In this document: positions 58,162 through 63,906 of the stretch, one piece after another
Numbering within the stretch: position 1 is the first letter of the stretch
Layout: every line of letters starts with the position of its first letter
Origin: Gemmatimonadales bacterium
GTDB lineage: Bacteria > Gemmatimonadota > Gemmatimonadetes > Longimicrobiales > Gaopeijiaceae
Length of the DNA: 63,906 nt
Reading direction: 5' to 3'
Assembly (NCBI GenBank): GCA_007692605.1
Contig: REBS01000185.1
Coordinates: 1 to 63,906, forward strand
Translations under genes and position numbers: made by a program
Notes under the pieces: generated by a model
The model's database searches: none
Seen by the model: the letters and a program-made list of their open reading frames with translations, nothing else
Told to the model about the DNA's origin: nothing

Positions 58162-59529
58162 TTGCTAGACCCTTCTCCCATCTCCTTCAAGACACACGGA
58201 CTGCGCTACGTGACCTCAATCCTCGTGCGGACCGGGTTCGCGGTCCTCGTCCTCCTGCTCGGTCCCGGGCTTGCGGATCTCGCTGTCGGAAGCCTCGACA
58301 GGGAGGCCGTTCCCGCGGAGCGACCGTCTCCGGGGTGGGCTCTCGCCCTGCAGGCCCAGGACCCCTCTCCCGCCATGGATCTGGACGAGGTGGATGCACT
58401 CGCCCGGGAGCACAGTCCGGAGCTGGCCAGGATCCGGGTCCGCTTCGAGGGGGTCGCCCGGGCGGCCGAGGGCGTCGCCCGGCCCGCGAATCCGGCGCTG
58501 GGGTGGGATCTGGAGTTCCTGGACGAGGGAGGGCAGGCGGTCTGGGAGCACGCCGTCTTCCTAGAGAAGAGTTTCCGACTCCCGGGGTTCCGCCGCAGTC
58601 TGCTGGGGCAGGTCGACAGCCAGGTCCGGGGCGCCGAACTGGAGCGGGAGCGTCAGGAGGGGGTCTGGCTGGCCGAGGCCCGCCGTGGCTTCGTTCAGGT
58701 GGCGCTGGCCGAGGCCGAGGTGGAGTCGCTCGATCGCATGGAGTCCCTGGTGGATCGGATCCGTGCCGCGGCCCGGGCCCGGAGCGCCGAGGGTGAGCTC
58801 TCGATGCCTCAGCTCAGGCTCCTCGAGATGGGGGAGTACCAGCTTCGGGCCCTCCTCTCGGAGCGCTTGGTGGAGCGGGACCGGCTCCGCAGCGAGTGGG
58901 CGACACGGATGGGACTCTCGGAGGTGGGGGCCTTCCGCTTCGACCCCGACGAGACTCGGGGCCGGACGGTCCTCCCCGAAGAAGACGACCTGCTGGCCTG
59001 GCTGGAGGACTCTCCTGCGGCCCGCTCCGATCGTCAGGCATTGGAGGCCGCGCGCCGGAGCATATCGGTGGAAGAGGGTCGGCGGTGGCCCGAGGTGGAC
59101 CTCCTGGCCGGGTACCGGCAGGTGACCCCTCGGTTCCGGGGATTCGTGCTGGGAGCCTCGGTACCCCTTCCCCTCCGGGACGGGAATCGGGCGGCCATCG
59201 AGGAGGCGAGGGCCGGGGAGCGGGACCGAGCTCTGACCTCCACCCTTCAGGAGGCCGGGGACCGCGCCCGGGGCCTCCAGCTCCTTGAGGCCCTGGAGCG
59301 CCTGGACACGCAGCTCGACGGGTTTCCGCCGGAGCTGGGTGATCCCGAGCCCTTCTTCGAGGCCCTCGTTGCCCTCTACGAAGACGGGGCCGAGCCCCTC
59401 AGTGGCGTGCTTGGCTCCCTGACCCTCCTGGCCGAGACCTATCGCACCTGGTTCGAACAGCTCGATCGCTACTACGAGGGCCTCTTCGAGCTCGAGGCCC
59501 TCATCGGTCGCCGCCTCCTCGATTCCTGA
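58162..59529 (+). CDS. TolC-family outer-membrane efflux protein
   Basis: The 455-residue protein has a signal region (TSILVRTGFAVLVLLLGPGL) and two halves of long alpha-helical coiled coil (DEVDALAREHSPELARIRVR, GVWLAEARRGFVQVALAEAE) with beta segments between (PALGWDLEFLDEGG), as in CusC/TolC proteins. It would form the outer-membrane exit duct of the pump encoded next. The start is uncertain: TTG 58162 has AAGGA 10 nt upstream, while GTG 58210 gives a more usual signal peptide. The adaptor gene follows after 13 bp. Confidence 0.8.
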   Translation: MLDPSPISFKTHGLRYVTSILVRTGFAVLVLLLGPGLADLAVGSLDREAVPAERPSPGWALALQAQDPSPAMDLDEVDALAREHSPELARIRVRFEGVARAAEGVARPANPALGWDLEFLDEGGQAVWEHAVFLEKSFRLPGFRRSLLGQVDSQVRGAELERERQEGVWLAEARRGFVQVALAEAEVESLDRMESLVDRIRAAARARSAEGELSMPQLRLLEMGEYQLRALLSERLVERDRLRSEWATRMGLSEVGAFRFDPDETRGRTVLPEEDDLLAWLEDSPAARSDRQALEAARRSISVEEGRRWPEVDLLAGYRQVTPRFRGFVLGASVPLPLRDGNRAAIEEARAGERDRALTSTLQEAGDRARGLQLLEALERLDTQLDGFPPELGDPEPFFEALVALYEDGAEPLSGVLGSLTLLAETYRTWFEQLDRYYEGLFELEALIGRRLLDS

Positions 59530-59542
59530 AGGACCACGCATC

Positions 59543-61051
59543 ATGCTCTCTTCATACCGAGTTCTCGTCCTGCCCACTCTCGTGGCCCTGTCCCTGGTGG
59601 CGGGGTGTGGGGGCGCCGAGCCGGATCATGACGACCACGACCATGACCACGTATACCATCGGCTGACGGTCTGGGATGGCGAGCTCGAGGCCTTCGCACG
59701 GTTCGAACTCCACGAGGGCTCGGGGCGAATCGAGGGCACCCTCTACCTGACCTTCGAGGACGAACCCATCCCCGAACCGGAGGCGGACGAGGCCGTGGGA
59801 TGGATCCGGCTGGGGAGCGGGGCAGAGGGCGATGAGGTGGAGCTCGACCTCTTCGCACCGGGCAGGGCCGGGTTCGAGCTCTTCTTCGGGGATTCGGATC
59901 GAGTGCCCCTCGTGGTGGGCCTTCGGTGGGAGGGGGAGGAGCGGGAGCTCACCCTGGGAGAGGTGGACCGCTACGCCGGGGACCCGATGAGCCCCGAGGT
60001 GGATCTGAGGGAGTATGAGAAGGAGAGCCAGTGGCGACTTGGCTTCGCGGCGTCCGAGACGGAGCGTCGAACGGTCGCTCCGAGTGCCACCGCCACGGGG
60101 CGGGTCGCGATCGATGAACGGTACGCGCTCAGGGTGAGCGCACCGGTCGACGGCGAGGTGGCCGGAGCGCAGGTGGGACACCTTCCGACTCCCGGATCGA
60201 GGGTCTCGGTGGGCGCCCCCCTGGTGCGGCTTTCCCCGACCCTGACCGGCGAGGGTTCCTGGGTCGCGGAGCGGACCGCGTACCTGCAGGCCCGGGACGC
60301 CTTCGAGCGGGCCGAACGGCTGAGGGAGGTCGACGCCATCTCGCTGGGTGAATTCCAGAGCCGGGAGCGGGAGTACGAGCAGCGCAGGGCCGGCTACGAG
60401 GGCCTCACCGGCGAGCTGGGGGGAGGGGGCCTGCGGGTGCAGGACGAGGGGGATCTGCTCCGGCTTTCGGCCGGGCGCACCGCGGTGGTCACCCGGCTCC
60501 ACGTCGGCCCGGGCACCGCGGTCCGACGCGGCGATCTCCTTCTGGAGCTTCACGACCCGGATCGGTTCTGGCTCGACCTCCTGGTCCATGCCGACGAGCT
60601 GGACGGATTGGGCGAGATCGCGGGGGTCGAGGTGGAGCTCCGGCGAGGCGAGGCGTTCACGGTGCGCGAGGGAGGCTTCGAACTCCTGGGCCGGGAGGGG
60701 CCCGGCGATGCCGGGGGCATCCGGGTGCGGCTCACGGTGGCGCTGAACGGCGGTCAGGCTGGACTGCGACTGGATCAACCGGTACGCGTGACCCTCCTGG
60801 GCCGCGGGGGTGACGACCGTCCGGTGGTTCCTCGGAGCGCCGTATTCGACGAGCACTCCCACAAGGTCGTCTTCGTGCAGCACTCCGGCGACCAGTTCGA
60901 GCGGCGGATGGTGCGTACGGGCACCACGGCGGATGGATGGACGGTGATCGTCGAGGGTCTGGAGGTCGGGGAGCGGGTGGTGACCGACGGGGTCTACCCC
61001 CTTCATCTGGCCACCGCAGACATCCAGATCGATCACGGCCACGAGCACTGA
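59543..61051 (+). CDS. Periplasmic adaptor of a heavy-metal RND efflux pump (CusB/CzcB-like)
   Basis: The 502-residue lipoprotein (lipobox SLVAGCGG) joins the inner-membrane pump to the outer-membrane duct. After the lipobox is a His/Asp cluster (PDHDDHDHDHVYH), and another ends the protein (DHGHEH). Both are probable metal-binding sites. An extra N-terminal beta domain (about residues 35-150) precedes the barrel-sandwich (ISAPVDGE-like VSAPVDGEVAGAQVG), hairpin and beta-barrel parts (YPLHLA at the end). Position and His clusters point to Cu/Ag, Zn or Co export. Confidence 0.88.
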   Translation: MLSSYRVLVLPTLVALSLVAGCGGAEPDHDDHDHDHVYHRLTVWDGELEAFARFELHEGSGRIEGTLYLTFEDEPIPEPEADEAVGWIRLGSGAEGDEVELDLFAPGRAGFELFFGDSDRVPLVVGLRWEGEERELTLGEVDRYAGDPMSPEVDLREYEKESQWRLGFAASETERRTVAPSATATGRVAIDERYALRVSAPVDGEVAGAQVGHLPTPGSRVSVGAPLVRLSPTLTGEGSWVAERTAYLQARDAFERAERLREVDAISLGEFQSREREYEQRRAGYEGLTGELGGGGLRVQDEGDLLRLSAGRTAVVTRLHVGPGTAVRRGDLLLELHDPDRFWLDLLVHADELDGLGEIAGVEVELRRGEAFTVREGGFELLGREGPGDAGGIRVRLTVALNGGQAGLRLDQPVRVTLLGRGGDDRPVVPRSAVFDEHSHKVVFVQHSGDQFERRMVRTGTTADGWTVIVEGLEVGERVVTDGVYPLHLATADIQIDHGHEH

Positions 61052-61057
61052 CGGCCG

Positions 61058-63906
61058 ATGCTCGACCGACTCATTGACGCCAGCATCCGCGGACGCCTCG
61101 CGGTCATCGTCCTCACCGTCGTTCTCGTGGTGGGAGGACTCGTCCTGACCGAGGAGATGGCGGTCGACGTCCTCCCCGATGTCTCCTCCCCACTGGTCAC
61201 GGTCCTCACCGAGGTGCCGGGAATGGCGCCGGAGGAGGTGGAGCAGATGGTCACCTATCCGGTGGAGGCGGCTCTCGTGGGGTCCGACGGGGTGCGGCGG
61301 GTCACCTCGACCTCGATCCAGGGCTTCTCTTCGGTCCAGGTCGAGTTCGACTGGAATGTCGGGATGCAGGAGGCCCGGCAGACGGTCACGGAGCGACTCC
61401 AGGGCCTGGGAGAGGCGCTCCCGGACCAGGCGGGAGCCCCGTTCCTGGCCCCGGTGACCTCGATCATGGGCGAGATCATGCTGGTGGGATTCACCGCCGA
61501 CACGACCTCGCAGATGGAGCTTCGGACCCTGGTCGACTTCACCGTTCGCCGCGAACTGCTCGCCATGCCGGGTGTGGCGGCCATCTCGGTCTACGGGGGG
61601 GACCGACAGCAGTTCGTGGTGGAGCCGGATCCGGACCGCCTGGAGCAGGCCGGAGTCTCGCTGGCCCGACTCCTCGAGGCCACCGGCGAGGCCTCCGCCA
61701 CGATCTCGGGGGGCTTTTTCACTTCGTCGGGATACGAGTATCCGATCCGTGGGTTCGGGCGGGTCGGGGGGCTCGAGGACCTGCGCACCGCCTTCGTGAC
61801 GAGGGGGAGCGACGGCGTCCCCATCCTCCTCGGTGACCTCGCCGAACTCCGGATGGGGGCCGTGCCACCCATCGGAGGGGCCTCGATCAATGCCCGCCCA
61901 GGGATCATCCTGGTCATCAGCAAGGAGCCGGCCGCCAACACGGTCCAGCTGACCCGCGACATCGAGGATCGGCTCGAGAGCCTGGCGACCACCCTCCCCG
62001 CCGACGTCGAAGTGCATCCCGACCTCTTCCAGCAGGCCCACTTCATCGACCTGGCCATCGGGAACGTCCGGAACGCACTGCTTCTGAGCGGCCTTCTTGT
62101 GATCCTGGTGCTCTTCGCCTTCCTGGCCAGCTGGCGGACGACCGTGATCTCGCTGGCGGCCATCCCGACCTCGGTTCTCCTGACCGTCCTGGTCCTGAGG
62201 GCGACGGGGATGACCTTCAACACGATGACGCTGGGGGGGATCGCCATCGCCGTGGGCGTCCTGGTCGATGACGCCATCGTCTTCGTCGAGAACGTCTTTC
62301 GACGACTCTCCGAGAATCAGGGGCTGGCCGAGGCCGAGCAGGCTCCCTTCCTCGAGGTCGTGGGCGAGGCGGCTCGGGAGATCAAGGGCCCCATCGTTCT
62401 GGCCAATTTCACCATCGTGGTGGTCTTCCTTCCCCTCCTCTTCCTCACGGGACTCGAGGGACGGCTGCTCCTCCCCCTGGGGGTCGCGTACGTGACCACC
62501 ATCGTGGCCTCGCTCCTCGTGGCCCTGACCCTGACCCCGGCCCTGAGCGCCTGGCTCCTGGCGGGAACCAACGAGGACCTCCGCGGGCGGAGCTGGCTCA
62601 GCCGGCGACTCGACGCCCTGTACGACCCGGTACTCCGATGGTCGCTGGGCCATCGGGCCCCGATCCTGGTGGGGGTGGGCGTACTCCTGGTCGGAAGCCT
62701 GGCCCTGGTGCCGGGAATGGGTCGCTCCTTCCTCCCCGAGTTCAACGAGGGCACCCTCAACGTGGGGCTGGCCACCCTTCCGGGAACCTCCCTCGAGGAG
62801 TCGGAGCGGTTCGGGGTGGCGGTCGAGGAGATCCTCCTGGCGCATCCGTCGGTGATCTCGACGGCCCGTCGTGTGGGGCGGGCCGAGATGGATGAGCACG
62901 CCATGGGTTCCCACGGCCACGAGCTCGAGGTCCGCCTGCACGCGGCGGGGCTGAACATGGCCGAGTTCATGGAGGAGATGAGGGAGGAGCTCTCGGTCGT
63001 TCCCGGGACGAACATTTCCCTGGACCAGCCCATCACCCATCGCATCGACCACATGCTCACCGGGGTGCGGACGAATCTGGCGGTGAAGCTGTTCGGTCCC
63101 GACCGCGAGCGCTTGCAGGCGCTGAGCCGGGAGCTCGAGGAGATCATGCGGAGTGAGGGTAGCATCCGCGACATCCTCACCGACGAGCAGACCGACGTGC
63201 CGCAGCTCCAGATCCTTCCGGACCGGGACCGCCTCGCCCTGCACGGGGTGTCGATGGCGGAGTTCGGAGCGGTGATCGAGACCGCGGTGGGGGGACGGGT
63301 CGTGGACCAGGTCTTCCTGGATCCCGCCGTCTTCGACCTGGTCGTCCGTCTTCCGGAACGATACCGCGAGAGTCCGGAGGATGTGGCCCGGGTGCCCGTG
63401 ACCCTGCCCGGAGGCGAGCGGGTCCGGATCGGCGACCTGGCCCAGGTCCGGGTGTCTTTCGCCCCCAACTCGATCTCGCGCGAGAACGCCAGCCGCATGC
63501 TGGTGACCCAGGCGAACATCGTGGGGGGCGACCTGCGGGGAACGGTGACCCGCCTGCGGGAGGCGGTCGCGGAGCGACTCGATCTGTCGGGAGGGTACGT
63601 GGTCTCCTTCGAAGGGCAGTTCCAGCAGGAGGAGGCGGCGTCGCGCACGATCCTCCTGGTCAGCATCCTATCGCTACTCCTGATCTTCCTGGCCCTGTAC
63701 CTCCAGTTCGGCTCGGCCGCTCAGGCGGGGCTCATTCTCCTGAACCTTCCCCTGGCACTGGTGGGAGGGATCCTCGTGGTGCGCCTTGGAGACGGGATCC
63801 TGAGCATTGCCGTGCTCATCGGCTTCATCACCCTCTTCGGGATCGCGGTCCGGAACGGAATAATCCTCATCTCCGAATACAACCGCCTGGTGACCGAAGA
63901 GGGGAG
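61058..63906 (+). CDS. RND heavy-metal efflux permease (CusA/CzcA-like), cut by right edge
   Basis: Starting at ATG 61058, 949 codons are present and the C-terminus lies beyond the window. It has a first membrane helix (RGRLAVIVLTVVLVVGGLV), a porter domain beginning VDVLPDVSSPLVTV and EEVEQMVTYPVEAALVG, and TM4 with the proton-relay acids VGVLVDDAIVFVENVF. A second half follows (FLPEFNEGTLNVGLATLPG, DHMLTGVRTNLAVKLFGPD). The FLPEF.EG, P-G and TGVR motifs favour the metal-type HME subfamily, although VDDAI is closer to drug-type pumps. It works with the two upstream gene products. Confidence 0.9.
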   Translation, partial: MLDRLIDASIRGRLAVIVLTVVLVVGGLVLTEEMAVDVLPDVSSPLVTVLTEVPGMAPEEVEQMVTYPVEAALVGSDGVRRVTSTSIQGFSSVQVEFDWNVGMQEARQTVTERLQGLGEALPDQAGAPFLAPVTSIMGEIMLVGFTADTTSQMELRTLVDFTVRRELLAMPGVAAISVYGGDRQQFVVEPDPDRLEQAGVSLARLLEATGEASATISGGFFTSSGYEYPIRGFGRVGGLEDLRTAFVTRGSDGVPILLGDLAELRMGAVPPIGGASINARPGIILVISKEPAANTVQLTRDIEDRLESLATTLPADVEVHPDLFQQAHFIDLAIGNVRNALLLSGLLVILVLFAFLASWRTTVISLAAIPTSVLLTVLVLRATGMTFNTMTLGGIAIAVGVLVDDAIVFVENVFRRLSENQGLAEAEQAPFLEVVGEAAREIKGPIVLANFTIVVVFLPLLFLTGLEGRLLLPLGVAYVTTIVASLLVALTLTPALSAWLLAGTNEDLRGRSWLSRRLDALYDPVLRWSLGHRAPILVGVGVLLVGSLALVPGMGRSFLPEFNEGTLNVGLATLPGTSLEESERFGVAVEEILLAHPSVISTARRVGRAEMDEHAMGSHGHELEVRLHAAGLNMAEFMEEMREELSVVPGTNISLDQPITHRIDHMLTGVRTNLAVKLFGPDRERLQALSRELEEIMRSEGSIRDILTDEQTDVPQLQILPDRDRLALHGVSMAEFGAVIETAVGGRVVDQVFLDPAVFDLVVRLPERYRESPEDVARVPVTLPGGERVRIGDLAQVRVSFAPNSISRENASRMLVTQANIVGGDLRGTVTRLREAVAERLDLSGGYVVSFEGQFQQEEAASRTILLVSILSLLLIFLALYLQFGSAAQAGLILLNLPLALVGGILVVRLGDGILSIAVLIGFITLFGIAVRNGIILISEYNRLVTEEG

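Noticed and set aside
59552-63244. 1230-codon minus-strand open frame
   Set aside because: It is antisense to the RND adaptor and permease genes, and its Gln/His/Gly/Asp-rich translation is typical of a GC-rich shadow frame.

Overview
The window is GC-rich bacterial DNA (about 68-70% G+C by eye) with dense, often overlapping genes. The best guess for the host is a Gemmatimonadota-like bacterium. This rests on the GC content, several secreted six-bladed beta-propeller paralogues, a DUF2911 and a DUF885 protein, diderm features (TolC-like protein, beta-barrels, lipoproteins) and a MurE with the meso-diaminopimelate signature DNPR. It is an inference; no rRNA is present to confirm it.

Region 1, about 1-8830, is an accessory zone of lower GC. 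It holds an edge-truncated regulatory-domain/propeller hybrid, three complete secreted propeller proteins, a ParE/RelE-type toxin with its antitoxin and a clear promoter/operator, a small Cys-rich secreted protein, an ISL3-type transposase remnant, a serine hydrolase, a 3' half of a tRNA that looks like tRNA-Val(TAC), and two copies of one IS-end-like repeat at about 5.0 and 8.8 kb. It reads as a patch of old mobile-element activity.

Region 2, about 8.8-20.3 kb, is ordinary metabolism and envelope genes: lipoprotein, SDR epimerase, Na/Pi cotransporter, orphan ABC ATPase, GlpD, DUF2911, ThiO, thioesterase, MsrP-like reductase and a TPR protein closed by a strong hairpin.

Region 3, 20.4-38.2 kb, is a complete division and cell-wall (dcw) cluster: mraZ-rsmH-ftsL-ftsI-murE-murF-mraY-murD-ftsW-murG-murC-ftsQ-ftsA-ftsZ, then an M23 endopeptidase. 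Most junctions overlap by 1-8 bp, so translation is probably coupled. A promoter followed by four 10-bp-spaced CCAC repeats (candidate MraZ operator) precedes mraZ. murB and ddl are absent. murD carries two adjacent perfect AT-rich palindromes inside its reading frame, the most unusual feature of the window.

Region 4, 38.3-47.5 kb, has a membrane glutamine-amidotransferase-like protein, ftsY, recG, a membrane protein, a 22-bp tandem repeat array before an unrecognised small protein, a DUF885 metallopeptidase-like protein, and then an array of three 62-bp hairpin repeats followed by a partial, internally deleted duplicate of the DUF885 3' end.

Region 5, 47.5-63.9 kb, has a beta-barrel protein, asnS, an NHL-like lipoprotein, a D-2-hydroxyacid dehydrogenase, mazG, alr, cdd, a lipoprotein and outer-membrane protein pair, mtaB, and a tripartite metal-efflux operon (TolC-like, CusB-like, CusA-like) that runs off the right edge. 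No intact tRNA, rRNA, CRISPR array or complete prophage was seen.
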